A stretch of DNA of 64,000 bases from Croceibacterium selenioxidans (GTDB lineage: Bacteria > Pseudomonadota > Alphaproteobacteria > Sphingomonadales > Sphingomonadaceae). The stretch lies in contig NZ_JAHFVK010000001.1 in assembly GCF_018599195.1 (NCBI RefSeq), positions 1,612,001 through 1,676,000 on the forward strand. Reading direction: 5' to 3'. Under the pieces are notes generated by a model. It searched no databases and was not told the DNA's origin. It saw nothing but the letters and a program-made list of their open reading frames with translations. The translations under genes were made by a program, and so were the position numbers. The first letter of the stretch is position 1, and the number at the start of each line of letters is the position of its first letter. Positions 13,099 through 21,809 of this stretch are shown in pieces.

Positions 13099-14247
13099 AT
13101 GGTTCAACGCGTAACACTTGTCGCGCCGATAACTCCGTTCCGAGGGGGTATAGCACGGCACAGCACTGCGCTTGGCCGGGCGTTGGGCGATCGCAAAGAT
13201 ATACAATTCGAAGCCGAGAGTTTCGCCAAACTCTACCCGACGTGGCTTTATCCAGGCGAAAGCGAACGGGACCCGACAAGCTCAAGCGAAGCTCCGTTTA
13301 CGGCGCAACATTCGCTTAATTCCCTTGATCCTGTTGGCTGGCGGAAGGCGGCCGCGCGCATTTCGCGGCGCGGGCCTGGAGTGGCTGTTATTCCCGCATG
13401 GACTTTCTTTTTGGGGCCGGCGCTCGGTACGATTGCCCGTTATCTGAAGCGACACGGGCTTAAAGTCATGATGATCGTGCATAACGCCGCCGACCATGAG
13501 CGAAGCTTATGGAAGTCGAGACTGTCCAATTGGCAACTCGCAGCGGCAGACGGGTTCGTTGTTCATACGGACGAAGTCGCCCACGATTTGCGCAAGGCCG
13601 GCCATACCCAACCGATTTGCGTCATTCCTCATCCCATCTTCACGGACTTCCCCGAAGCCCAGCATACACTCCCGCGTCGCGGTCGGCTTGAGTTGCTCTG
13701 CTTTGGTCTCGTGCGCCACTACAAGGGTGTCGACATCGCCCTTCGCGCGCTCGCCCACCCCGGGCTGGAAGGGGTGCACCTGACGGTGGCGGGAGAGATC
13801 TGGGAAGGCGAGAAAGATATTCGCGCACTCGCGCAAAGTCGCGCGTTGGATGGAAGGGTCGAACTCGTCTCCCGCTACGTCTCCGACGTCGAAGCTGCGG
13901 AGTATTTTGTACGTTGCGATGCAGTTCTCGCACCATACCGGAGTGTCAGCGGATCGGGTGTTCTTGCCGTGGCCCAGCATTATCGAAGGCCTGTCATCGC
14001 GGCCGATCTACCCGGGTTCTCAGGCCTGATCGAACATGGCAAGAACGGCTGGCTGTTCCCCACGGAAGATGAGGCGGCCCTTGCAAGGCTCCTGCGCGAC
14101 AGGGTTAGTCGGCAGTCTGCCCAGGCGCTAGGACGCAACATTGCTGGAGAGCTGTCCGACGGGGGCTGGCGGGAGTACGCAGATGCCCTGATTGCGTTCG
14201 CCAATGGCGAGGTTAACGAGCGCTTCCGGCCTCCGGGATCAAGCTGA
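13099..14247 (+). CDS. GT4-family glycosyltransferase
   Basis: GT-B fold enzyme of 382 aa. The N-terminal half begins VTLVAPITPFRGGIARHS, with the glycine-rich loop that contacts the acceptor; the C-terminal half has ELLCFGLVRHYKGVDIALRAL and the donor-site region SGSGVLAVAQHYRRPVIAAD. Retaining GT4 enzymes build glycolipids, LPS core or exopolysaccharide on the cytoplasmic face. It ends the six-gene cluster; 110 bp separate it from cpaF. Donor and acceptor are not readable. Confidence 0.85.
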   Translation: MVQRVTLVAPITPFRGGIARHSTALGRALGDRKDIQFEAESFAKLYPTWLYPGESERDPTSSSEAPFTAQHSLNSLDPVGWRKAAARISRRGPGVAVIPAWTFFLGPALGTIARYLKRHGLKVMMIVHNAADHERSLWKSRLSNWQLAAADGFVVHTDEVAHDLRKAGHTQPICVIPHPIFTDFPEAQHTLPRRGRLELLCFGLVRHYKGVDIALRALAHPGLEGVHLTVAGEIWEGEKDIRALAQSRALDGRVELVSRYVSDVEAAEYFVRCDAVLAPYRSVSGSGVLAVAQHYRRPVIAADLPGFSGLIEHGKNGWLFPTEDEAALARLLRDRVSRQSAQALGRNIAGELSDGGWREYADALIAFANGEVNERFRPPGSS

Positions 14248-14357
14248 CTTTTAGAGAAAATCAAGCTTTGCGGAATATTCACCAAGTTCCGAGAGAAGCC
14301 AGGCCAGGGGGCTGAGACCTTCGCGTCACTGGTAACATCGAATCAAAAGGACTTGGA

Positions 14358-15887
14358 ATGAGCGCTTTCGGCCGGAAAAACGGGGTTGCAGGAATGAGCC
14401 CCGGAGCGCGTCCGAGTTTCGGCGTGGCGAGGCCCATGAAGGGCGGCGGGGCGGTTCCGCGCGAAGCCGGTGGCGGCCAACAGTTTCCGTCGGTTCCCAA
14501 CGAACTGCCGAGCGGTGACACAAGTGCGCCCTCTGGCGGCGGGTCGAACCGCGAAGACGCGATGTCGCGCCTGGCCGATCGCGCTAACGCGGCCGGTGGC
14601 TCGGTTACCTCGGAAGTCGGCGGCTTCGAAGCGTCGGTCCACAAGATCAAGGAGCAAGTGCTCCCCCGGTTGCTCGAGCGCGTCGATCCCGAAGCCGCCG
14701 CGACCCTTTCCAAAGATGAACTGTCGGAAGAATTCCGTCCGATCATCATGGAGGTGCTGACCGAGCTCAAGGTCACTCTCAACCGGCGTGAGCAGTTCGC
14801 GCTCGAAAAGGTGCTGATCGACGAACTGCTCGGCTTCGGTCCGCTCGAGGAATTGCTCGGCGACCCGGACGTGTCCGATATCATGGTCAACGGCCCGCTG
14901 CAGACCTACATCGAAAAGAAGGGCAAGCTGCAGATCGCGCCGATCCAGTTCCGTGACGAAGCGCACTTGTTCCAGATCGCCCAGCGCATCGTGAACCAGG
15001 TCGGCCGCCGCGTCGACCAGACCACGCCGCTGGCCGACGCTCGCCTCAAGGACGGTAGCCGCGTCAACGTAATCGTGCCGCCGCTGTCGCTGCGCGGCAC
15101 CGCCATCTCCATTCGTAAGTTCTCCGAGAAGCCGATCACGATCGACATGCTCAAGGACTTCGGTTCGATGAGCGAGAAGATGGCGACTGCGCTGAAGATC
15201 GCGGGCGCCTGCCGCATGAACATCGTCATCTCGGGCGGTACCGGTTCGGGCAAGACGACCATGCTCAACGCCCTTTCGAAGATGATCGACCCGGGCGAGC
15301 GCGTCCTGACGATCGAAGACGCGGCCGAACTCCGCCTGCAGCAGCCGCACTGGCTGCCGCTCGAAACCCGTCCGCCGAACCTGGAAGGCCAGGGCGCGAT
15401 CACCATTGGCGACCTCGTCAAGAACGCCCTGCGTATGCGCCCTGACCGCATCATCCTGGGCGAAATTCGTGGCGCCGAGTGTTTCGACCTGCTCGCCGCC
15501 ATGAATACCGGTCACGACGGTTCGATGTGTACGCTCCACGCCAACAGCCCGCGCGAGTGCCTCGGCCGTATGGAGAACATGATCCTGATGGGTGACATCA
15601 AGATCCCGAAGGAAGCCATCAGCCGCCAGATCGCGGAATCGGTCGACCTGATCGTGCAGGTGAAGCGCTTGCGCGACGGCTCGCGCCGTACGACCAACAT
15701 CACCGAGGTCATCGGCATGGAAGGCGACGTGATCGTCACCCAGGAACTGTTCGCGTTCGAATATCTCGACGAGAGCGAGGACGGAAAGATCATCGGTGAA
15801 TTCCGCGCCTCCGGCTTGCGTCCCTACACGCTCGAAAAGGCCCGTCAGTTCGGGTTTGACCAAGCCTATCTCGAAGCCTGTTTGTAG
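14358..15887 (+). CDS. cpaF: CpaF-type secretion/pilus ATPase
   Basis: Hexameric VirB11/TadA-family ATPase that powers Flp (Tad) pilus assembly from the cytoplasm. It is 509 aa, with a low-complexity Gly/Pro-rich N-terminus, then the N-terminal domain and Walker A GGTGSGKTT (about 292-300), and the Asp and His boxes (GEIRGAECFDLLAAMNTGHDGSMCTLHANS). No other tad/cpa gene is in the window, so it stands alone here. A GAATC site (14340-14344) is 13 nt upstream of the start, which in a CcrM-containing genome could link expression to the cell cycle. Confidence 0.92.
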   Translation: MSAFGRKNGVAGMSPGARPSFGVARPMKGGGAVPREAGGGQQFPSVPNELPSGDTSAPSGGGSNREDAMSRLADRANAAGGSVTSEVGGFEASVHKIKEQVLPRLLERVDPEAAATLSKDELSEEFRPIIMEVLTELKVTLNRREQFALEKVLIDELLGFGPLEELLGDPDVSDIMVNGPLQTYIEKKGKLQIAPIQFRDEAHLFQIAQRIVNQVGRRVDQTTPLADARLKDGSRVNVIVPPLSLRGTAISIRKFSEKPITIDMLKDFGSMSEKMATALKIAGACRMNIVISGGTGSGKTTMLNALSKMIDPGERVLTIEDAAELRLQQPHWLPLETRPPNLEGQGAITIGDLVKNALRMRPDRIILGEIRGAECFDLLAAMNTGHDGSMCTLHANSPRECLGRMENMILMGDIKIPKEAISRQIAESVDLIVQVKRLRDGSRRTTNITEVIGMEGDVIVTQELFAFEYLDESEDGKIIGEFRASGLRPYTLEKARQFGFDQAYLEACL

Positions 15888-15900
15888 GATCCGGACCCTC

Positions 15901-15922
15901 TCCACCCCAAAGTTGGGGAGGA
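15901..15922. terminator. Hairpin between convergent cpaF and small membrane-protein gene
   Basis: CCCCAA-AG-TTGGGG (15905-15918), with flanking TCC/GGA extending the stem, lies between two convergent stops. No long T-run follows, so it is a likely weak bidirectional terminator. Confidence 0.5.
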
Positions 15923-15927
15923 TCTGA

Positions 15928-16158
15928 CTAACCCGCCAGCCACCCCTTGAGCGCCATCCACATAAGGATCGCGCCGGGAAAGAAGCACAAGAAAAACAGC
16001 GTGGTCCACGGCATGCAGCCGACCGCATCGACATGCTTGCGCTTTTGCCGCCGGCGCTCAGCGACCATCGCGGCGAGGGCCACTAGCAGCAGCGCCCCGC
16101 CAGTCAGTCCCATCAAAGTCGCATCGCTGGCGAAGAGCAGGAATTCGGGCTCGTCCAT
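15928..16158 (-). CDS. Small two-helix membrane protein, unknown function
   Basis: A 76-aa protein from the ATG at 16158 (an in-frame TTG at 16194 is less likely). Two hydrophobic segments (LMGLTGGALLLVALAAM and a C-terminal one) flank a basic RRRQKRKH stretch, so the middle is probably cytoplasmic. No family recognised. It is convergent with cpaF and divergent from the DMT permease. Confidence 0.6.
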   Translation of the reverse strand: MDEPEFLLFASDATLMGLTGGALLLVALAAMVAERRRQKRKHVDAVGCMPWTTLFFLCFFPGAILMWMALKGWLAG

Positions 16159-16233
16159 CGCACGCGATATGGCCGGGACATCCCGCGTCGGCAACGCTTG
16201 ATCGCCACCCGTATCGTCCTAAGGCGGACGGCA

Positions 16234-17148
16234 ATGCACGCCGCCCCTGTTCATCGTCCCCTGCTCGCCCTGCTCATCCGCCTCGGTGCCGTTGCCGGGC
16301 TGGCGACGATGTCCGCGCTGATCAAGCTGGCGGCCGAGCGCGGCGTGCACTTGCTCGAAATCATGTTCTGGCGTCAGTTCCTCACAATCCCGGTCATGCT
16401 GGCCTGGGTCTGGGCGACGACCGGGATCGGCAGCCTGGCCACCAAGCGGCCCTGGACGCATTTCCGGCGCGGTCTCTACGGAACCATCGGGATGGTCCTC
16501 AACTTCGGAGCGGTCATTATCCTCCCGCTGGCGGAGGCCACCACGCTCAACTTCACCGTGCCGATCTGGGCGGTCTTGCTCTCGATCGTCGTGCTGAGGG
16601 AGAAGGTCGGGCTCTGGCGCTGGTCGGCGGTGGCTTTGGGTTTCATCGGCATCGTGGTGATCGCGCAACCGGGCAGCGGCCATTTCCCGATCTATGGAGC
16701 CCTCGTCGGTCTCGCGGCGGCCTTCATGATCGCGTTGATCTCAATTCAGATCGCAGACCTCAGCAAGACCGACAAACCGCTGACGATCGTATTCTATTTC
16801 GCGCTGTTCAGCGCGCCGCTGACGGCCGTGGCCCTGCCGTTTGTGATGACGAGTCACGATTCCACGGAGTGGCTGCTCCTGGCCGGGATCGGCGCGACCG
16901 GCCTGGTGGGCCAGCTGCTTCTGACCGCCGCCCTGCGCTTCGGACCAGTCGCCAGCGTTATCGTGATGGATTACTCGGCCCTGTTCTGGGCGACCCTCTA
17001 TGGCTGGCTGTTGTTCGACATGTTGCCGCCGGCCAGCACCTGGTTCGGGGCGCCCCTGATCGTGACCGCAGGCCTGATCATCGCCTGGCGTGAACATCGT
17101 TTCGCCAGAACCGCCCGGCGCGAGGCTGTCCCGATGGAGGGAACATAA
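16234..17148 (+). CDS. DMT-superfamily (EamA) permease, second copy
   Basis: A ten-helix EamA-type inner-membrane transporter of 304 aa. The ATG at 16234 is chosen over an upstream TTG (16198) because AAGGCGGA lies close before it. It keeps the same LPLAEATTLNFTVPIW motif as the permease at 6671-7594, so the two are paralogues. The substrate is unknown. A small lipoprotein gene follows on the same strand. Confidence 0.85.
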   Translation: MHAAPVHRPLLALLIRLGAVAGLATMSALIKLAAERGVHLLEIMFWRQFLTIPVMLAWVWATTGIGSLATKRPWTHFRRGLYGTIGMVLNFGAVIILPLAEATTLNFTVPIWAVLLSIVVLREKVGLWRWSAVALGFIGIVVIAQPGSGHFPIYGALVGLAAAFMIALISIQIADLSKTDKPLTIVFYFALFSAPLTAVALPFVMTSHDSTEWLLLAGIGATGLVGQLLLTAALRFGPVASVIVMDYSALFWATLYGWLLFDMLPPASTWFGAPLIVTAGLIIAWREHRFARTARREAVPMEGT

Positions 17149-17205
17149 GCCGAAACGAAGGGTTGGACCCTTCAAGAAGCGCAAAGCTTCGGAAGGAGTT
17201 GGGAT

Positions 17206-17334
17206 ATGATTCGCAAGATCGTTCTTGCCTTGGGACTAGCTGCGTTCTCGCTGTCGGTCGCCGCGTGCAACACCGTAAAGGGAGCCGGACAGGACATCGA
17301 ATCTGTCGGCCAGGCCGCCGACAACGAGATTTGA
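17206..17334 (+). CDS. Entericidin-like small lipoprotein
   Basis: A 42-aa ORF with GGAAGGAG about 7 nt before the ATG. It has a positively charged start (MIRKI), a hydrophobic core and the lipobox SVAAC (Cys21), followed by a short tail, NTVKGAGQDIESVGQAADN, that matches the entericidin A/B pattern. It should be a membrane-anchored lipoprotein; in enterics these form an antidote/toxin pair linked to stationary-phase lysis, but no partner is visible here. Followed by its own strong terminator. Confidence 0.85.
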   Translation: MIRKIVLALGLAAFSLSVAACNTVKGAGQDIESVGQAADNEI

Positions 17335-17358
17335 GATAGCTTGACCTGAGGGTCGCAA

Positions 17359-17388
17359 GGCGCCCGTCGGAGATGTCCGGCGGGCGCC
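17359..17388 (+). terminator. Terminator after the entericidin-like gene
   Basis: A 13-bp stem with one G-T wobble (17359-17371 with 17376-17388) and a GATG loop, followed by TCTCTATAT, 24 nt after the stop. It also lies before the convergent gene's end, so it may act both ways. Confidence 0.85.
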
Positions 17389-17401
17389 TCTCTATATAGG
17401 G

Positions 17402-18079
17402 CTAGCTGAGCCGCCGCGCCTGACGCAGGATTGCCGCGTGTTCATGCACGAACTGCCCTGAGGCTTTCTCTCGCGAACACTGGATCGCGGCGGCGGCGAC
17501 CTCTCGTGCTTCGATGGAGCGATAGCGCGACATACCGCCAAGCATAAACAAGTCCGTCAAAGGAGCGAAGAGCATCGCCATCCTCTCCAGCCGCCGCGCC
17601 TCTCCCTGGCGCTTCCCACGTAGAAGCCCGGGGCGCAGGATATCCAACCGGCGGAAACGGAGCTTGCTAACGGCCGCTTCCACTTCGCCCTTCACCCGCA
17701 GGTAGAAGGTTTTCGAATTGGGGTTGGCGCCCACCGAAGAAATCAGCACGAAATTCTTGACGCCCGCCTCGCGAGCCGCGCTCGCTACCGACAAGACCAG
17801 ATCATGATCGACTGAGCGGAAGGCTTCTTCGCTCCCCGCCTGCTTCATGGTCGTACCCAGTGCACAAATCATCGCGTCAGGAGCGATGGCCGCCACCACT
17901 TCCGGCCATTCGCCTGGCGGAGCTACCAGCATCTCCATCTTCGCCCCGCGCGGCATAGGTGTTTCGCGACGGGCAAGCGCCACCACGCGCAACCAGGCTT
18001 CGTCCTTTGCCGTCTCCATCACGCGATGGCCGACGAGACCCGAGGCGCCGACCAACAGAACGCGATACGGCTCAGACAT
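17402..18079 (-). CDS. NAD(P)-binding oxidoreductase, HTATIP2-like
   Basis: A 225-aa atypical short-chain dehydrogenase. It has the dinucleotide motif VGASGLVGH (10-17), CALGTT near the cofactor, and SSVGANPNSKTFYLRVKGEVE, where Tyr and Lys sit in the YxxxK arrangement typical of HTATIP2-type proteins. The reaction is unknown. Its start overlaps the end of dgt by 8 nt, so the two are cotranscribed. Confidence 0.75.
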   Translation of the reverse strand: MSEPYRVLLVGASGLVGHRVMETAKDEAWLRVVALARRETPMPRGAKMEMLVAPPGEWPEVVAAIAPDAMICALGTTMKQAGSEEAFRSVDHDLVLSVASAAREAGVKNFVLISSVGANPNSKTFYLRVKGEVEAAVSKLRFRRLDILRPGLLRGKRQGEARRLERMAMLFAPLTDLFMLGGMSRYRSIEAREVAAAAIQCSREKASGQFVHEHAAILRQARRLS

Positions 18080-19232
18080 TGGACAGCCCTTCGGGCACCG
18101 AGCCGTAGATCTTGCGATATTGCTCCATTGCGTAGCGGTCGGTCATTCCGGCGATGAAATCGGCAATATGACGGCTCCGACCGGGCTCTTCTTCGGGCAG
18201 ACTCGCGCCCCAACCCTCCGGCAGTAACGAGGGCTGCTGGTGGTAGCCGGCATAGAGCTTGGCAATGACGTTTCGCGCCCGCTCCGCGGTGGCCAGCTGT
18301 ACGTCGTGGTAATAGAGGCGGCGGTAGAGGAAGGACTTCAGCTGCCGCTCCTGTGCGGCCATCGTCGGAGAGAGCGTTGCCAGCGCCCGGCCCGCGGCGC
18401 GCACGTCCTCCACGGAGCCGATGCCGGCGAGATTGGCGCGCGTGGTTTCCAGCAGATCGTTGACCATCAGCCCGATCTGGTCCCTCACCAGTTCCCGCAA
18501 GAGCACTTCGTGGGGTTGCCCGGGAAAGCGCGCTTCGACCGCACGCCAGTTGTCGGCTACGAAATCGAGTTCGAGCAACTCGTCGAGCGTGAGGTATCCC
18601 GAGCGCAAACCATCGTCGATGTCGTGGTTATCATAAGCGATGTCGTCGGAGAGCGCGGCGACCTGGGCTTCGAGCGATGGCCAACGCACGAGATCGAGCG
18701 GATAGGCCGCGTCGAGTTCGGTCAGCGCCCAGCCCGGCTCGGTCACCGGACCGTTGTGCTTCGCCAGCCCTTCGAGCACTTCCCAGCTGAGATTCAGCCC
18801 CGGAATGCCTGCATAGGGGCAATTCAGGCGCATGAGGACGCGCAAGGTATTCTCGTTGTGGGCAAACCCGCCCCGCTGCTCGAGCGCGGCGTCGAGGGCC
18901 TTCTCACCAGCATGGCCGAACGGCGGGTGGCCAATGTCGTGGGCCAGACACAGCGCCTCGGTCAGGTCCTCGTCCAGTCCCAACGCCCGGGCGATGACGC
19001 GGCCGATCTGCGCAACCTCCAGGCTGTGGGTCAAGCGGACGCGGAAATGGTCGCCGTCGGGAGCGATGAAGACCTGGGTCTTGCCTGCCAGGCGCCGGAA
19101 GGCGATCGAATGGATGATGCGGTCGCGATCGCGCTGAAAGGCGCTGCGCGGGCCGCGGCTGCCTTCGTGCCCCTGCTGGAACTCGCGTCCGCGCGAAGCG
19201 GCTGGATCGGCGGCATAGGGCGCGCGGTTCAT
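18072..19232 (-). CDS. dgt: dGTP triphosphohydrolase-like HD-domain protein
   Basis: HD-superfamily enzyme, 386 aa, hydrolysing dGTP (or other dNTPs) to nucleoside and triphosphate. The metal site is clear: His69 in RLTHSLEVAQ and the CLAHDIGHPPFGHAGE block (His98, Asp99, His102, His107), followed by the second conserved region SDDIAYDNHDIDDGLRSG. Length suits the type-2 dGTPase-like family. It lies downstream of the racemase gene with a 95-bp gap and upstream of the NAD-binding gene. Confidence 0.93.
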   Translation of the reverse strand: MNRAPYAADPAASRGREFQQGHEGSRGPRSAFQRDRDRIIHSIAFRRLAGKTQVFIAPDGDHFRVRLTHSLEVAQIGRVIARALGLDEDLTEALCLAHDIGHPPFGHAGEKALDAALEQRGGFAHNENTLRVLMRLNCPYAGIPGLNLSWEVLEGLAKHNGPVTEPGWALTELDAAYPLDLVRWPSLEAQVAALSDDIAYDNHDIDDGLRSGYLTLDELLELDFVADNWRAVEARFPGQPHEVLLRELVRDQIGLMVNDLLETTRANLAGIGSVEDVRAAGRALATLSPTMAAQERQLKSFLYRRLYYHDVQLATAERARNVIAKLYAGYHQQPSLLPEGWGASLPEEEPGRSRHIADFIAGMTDRYAMEQYRKIYGSVPEGLSNV

Positions 19233-19327
19233 GGTTGGGCGCTAGACTTGCGCCCCGCGGTTTACAACCCGCTCAACGCCAGGAAAGTGAATGAAATCCG
19301 CGCCGAGCAAGCTCGCGAAGGATTTGC

Positions 19328-20023
19328 TCAGCCCTCGCCCAGGATCCACTCCACCGCCTTCTCGGCATGGATCCGTGTGCTGTCGTAAATGGGCAGCACG
19401 TTGGCATCGACGTCGACCACCATCTCCAACTCGGTGCAGGCGAGAACGATGGCATCGGCGCCTTCCTTCTCCTTCACCGTGATCATGGTTTTGAGTTTGC
19501 GTTCGGCGTCGCGGGTCGCCTTGCCGACCATCAGCTCGTCGTAGATGATCCGGTCGAGCGTCTCGACGTTGGCTAGGTCGGGCGGCAAGAGATCGACGCC
19601 GTGGGCCACCAGCCGGCGACGGTAAAAGCTCTCGGTCATCACGTTGCTGGTGCCGAACAGGGCCGCGCTCTTCACGCCATCCGCGCCCATTCGCTCACCA
19701 ACGCATTCGGCGATGTGCAGGATCGGCACTTGCACCGCCTCGGCAACGTGGTCGTATTCGCGATGCATCGAGTTCGCGCCGATAACGATCGCGGTCGCCC
19801 CGGCCTGCTCAAGTCGCCGGGCGGCGTCGACCAGGATTGCGGCGGCGCGGTCCCAGTCCGCCTCGTCGTGCAGGGCGTAAAGCTGCGAGAAGTCGAGGCT
19901 CTCGATCAACAAGGGCGCGCTATGCCGCGCATCGGTGCGCTGCTGCACTTTGCGGTTGATGTGTTCGTAATAGGTGCGGGTGGAGACCCAGCTCATCCCC
20001 CCTATCAGCCCGAGCTTGCGCAA
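19328..20023 (-). CDS. Aspartate/glutamate-racemase-family protein with Ser/Cys catalytic pair
   Basis: A 231-aa two-lobed PLP-independent racemase. The N-terminal lobe starts LGLIGGMSWVST; the first catalytic position sits in GANSMH (Asn84, Ser85), and the second in LACTE (Cys196). Classical aspartate racemases use two cysteines, and E. coli YgeA uses Thr/Cys; here the first residue is Ser, so the reaction may be one-directional or substrate-specific. Substrate unknown. It follows pntB by 26 nt on the same strand. Confidence 0.85.
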   Translation of the reverse strand: MRKLGLIGGMSWVSTRTYYEHINRKVQQRTDARHSAPLLIESLDFSQLYALHDEADWDRAAAILVDAARRLEQAGATAIVIGANSMHREYDHVAEAVQVPILHIAECVGERMGADGVKSAALFGTSNVMTESFYRRRLVAHGVDLLPPDLANVETLDRIIYDELMVGKATRDAERKLKTMITVKEKEGADAIVLACTELEMVVDVDANVLPIYDSTRIHAEKAVEWILGEG

Positions 20024-20049
20024 CTTTTAATCCCTCACTTGCAGACCGG

Positions 20050-21525
20050 CTATTCCGCCAGCGCCTTGTTGATTTCTTCGACCATCTTCTTGGCATCGGC
20101 CAGCAACATCATCGTCTGGTCCATATAGAAGACGTCGTTATCGACCCCGGCATAGCCCACCCCGCCCATGCTCCGCTTGATGAACATGACCGTCTTGGCC
20201 TTGTCCACATCGAACACGGGCATGCCGTAGATCGGGCTCGACTTGTCGGTCTTGGCCGCCGGGTTCACCACGTCATTGGCGCCGATGATGAAAGCGACAT
20301 CGGCCTGGGCGAACTCGCTGTTGATGTCCTCCAGCTCGAACACCTCGTCATAGGGCACGTTGGCTTCGGCCAGCAGCACGTTCATGTGCCCGGGCATGCG
20401 GCCCGCTACCGGGTGGATCGCGTACTTGACGTTGACCCCCTCCTTCTTGAGCAAGTCGCCCATCTCGCGCAGCGCGTGCTGCGCCTGGGCCACGGCCATG
20501 CCGTAACCCGGGATAATGATGACGCTCTCGGCCTGCTGGAGCATGAAGGCGGCGTCGGCCGCGCTGCCCTGCTTGTAGGGGCGCTGCTCCCTGGCTTCGC
20601 CTCCGGCAGAGCTCGTATCCGCGCCAAATCCGCCCGCTATCACGCTGATGAAGCTGCGGTTCATGGCGCGGCACATGATGTAGCTCAGGATCGCGCCCGA
20701 GCTGCCGACCAGGGCGCCGGTGATGATCATCGCGGTGTTGTGCAGCGTGAACCCCATCGCCGCCGCCGCCCAGCCCGAGTAACTGTTGAGCATCGACACG
20801 ACGACGGGCATGTCCGCCCCGCCGATCGGGATAATCAGCAGGAAGCCGATCGCGAAGGCGAGCGCGACGACGATCCAGAACATCATGTTCTCGGCCGGGC
20901 CGGCGTCCGGAGAGACGGCGAACAGTCCGGTGAGGACGACGATTGCCGCGAGGGTACCGAGGTTGATTACGTGTCGTGCAGGCAGAAGGATCGGCGCTCC
21001 CGACATGTTGCCGTTGAGCTTCGCAAAGGCGATGACCGAGCCGGAGAACGTTATCGCGCCGATAGCGGCGCCCAGCGCCATCTCGATGCGGCTGACGGTA
21101 AGGATATTGCCGTCGAGGCCGAGAATGCCGAACGCGTCGGGGTTCACGAACGCCGCGGCCGCGACCAACACCGCGGCCAGGCCAACCAGCGAGTGGAAAG
21201 CGGCCACGAGTTGCGGCATCGCGGTCATCTGGATGCGGCGGGCGATGACGAAGCCGATCACCCCGCCGATCGCGATGGCCCCCGCGATTTCCGCTACGCT
21301 GGCGATCTGGTGAGTGATCAGCGTCGTCACGACAGCGATCAGCATGCCCGCCATGCCGAAACGATTGCCCCGCTGGCTCGTCGAGGGCGAAGAAAGCCCG
21401 CGCAAGGCCAGGATGAAGCACACGCCGGCAATAAGGTAGGCCAACGAGACCCACGGGTTCACCGCATGCACCGCGTCGGCGGCGATGCTGAGGTCGGTCG
21501 TGTTGTCGGGGGGAAGAAGCGCCAC
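20050..21525 (-). CDS. pntB: NAD(P) transhydrogenase subunit beta
   Basis: Membrane and NADP-binding subunit of the proton-pumping transhydrogenase that makes NADPH. About nine helices are followed by the dIII domain with VIIIPGYGMAVAQAQ and the C-terminal KRSMGGVGYAG. The GTG at 21525 is chosen (491 aa) because AAGGAG lies 8 nt upstream; TTG at 21531, overlapping the pntAB stop, is the alternative. It is the third part of a split transhydrogenase. Confidence 0.95.
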   Translation of the reverse strand: MALLPPDNTTDLSIAADAVHAVNPWVSLAYLIAGVCFILALRGLSSPSTSQRGNRFGMAGMLIAVVTTLITHQIASVAEIAGAIAIGGVIGFVIARRIQMTAMPQLVAAFHSLVGLAAVLVAAAAFVNPDAFGILGLDGNILTVSRIEMALGAAIGAITFSGSVIAFAKLNGNMSGAPILLPARHVINLGTLAAIVVLTGLFAVSPDAGPAENMMFWIVVALAFAIGFLLIIPIGGADMPVVVSMLNSYSGWAAAAMGFTLHNTAMIITGALVGSSGAILSYIMCRAMNRSFISVIAGGFGADTSSAGGEAREQRPYKQGSAADAAFMLQQAESVIIIPGYGMAVAQAQHALREMGDLLKKEGVNVKYAIHPVAGRMPGHMNVLLAEANVPYDEVFELEDINSEFAQADVAFIIGANDVVNPAAKTDKSSPIYGMPVFDVDKAKTVMFIKRSMGGVGYAGVDNDVFYMDQTMMLLADAKKMVEEINKALAE

Positions 21526-21527
21526 GG

Positions 21528-21809
21528 TCAACGCTCCTTCTTCTTGTACATCGCCAGCATCCGCGCCGTGACCGCGAATCCGCCGAAAATGTTCACACTC
21601 GCCAGCACTACACCGGCAAGACCGAGCCACTTGGCCACCGGATTACCTGAGGCCGCCGCCGCGATCAGCGCACCGACGATGATCACCGAGGAGATGGCAT
21701 TGGTCACCGCCATCAGCGGCGTATGCAGCGCGGGAGTGACCGACCAGACGACGTAGTAGCCCACGAAACAGGCCAGCACGAAGATCGAAAGGATCGTGAT
21801 GAAGTCCAC
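21528..21809 (-). CDS. pntAB: NAD(P) transhydrogenase subunit alpha part 2
   Basis: The membrane part of PntA as a separate 93-aa protein with three to four helices (ITILSIFVLACFVGYYVVW to the cytoplasmic YKKKER end). Starts GTG at 21809, sharing one base with the stop of the DUF559 ORF. The GGGGAGG that acts as its likely ribosome-binding site, 7 nt upstream, belongs to the flanking dispersed repeat. Normally it follows pntAA directly; here a VOC gene and a DUF559 ORF intervene. Confidence 0.95.
   Translation of the reverse strand: MDFITILSIFVLACFVGYYVVWSVTPALHTPLMAVTNAISSVIIVGALIAAAASGNPVAKWLGLAGVVLASVNIFGGFAVTARMLAMYKKKER

Noticed and set aside
14343-16034. 563-codon antisense frame opposite cpaF
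   Set aside because: Runs through the opposite strand of cpaF; composition skewed and no motifs. It also reads through the 15901-15922 hairpin.
20386-21756. Antisense frame opposite pntB/pntAB
   Set aside because: Low-complexity Asp/Gly/Arg-rich translation of the opposite strand of conserved membrane genes.
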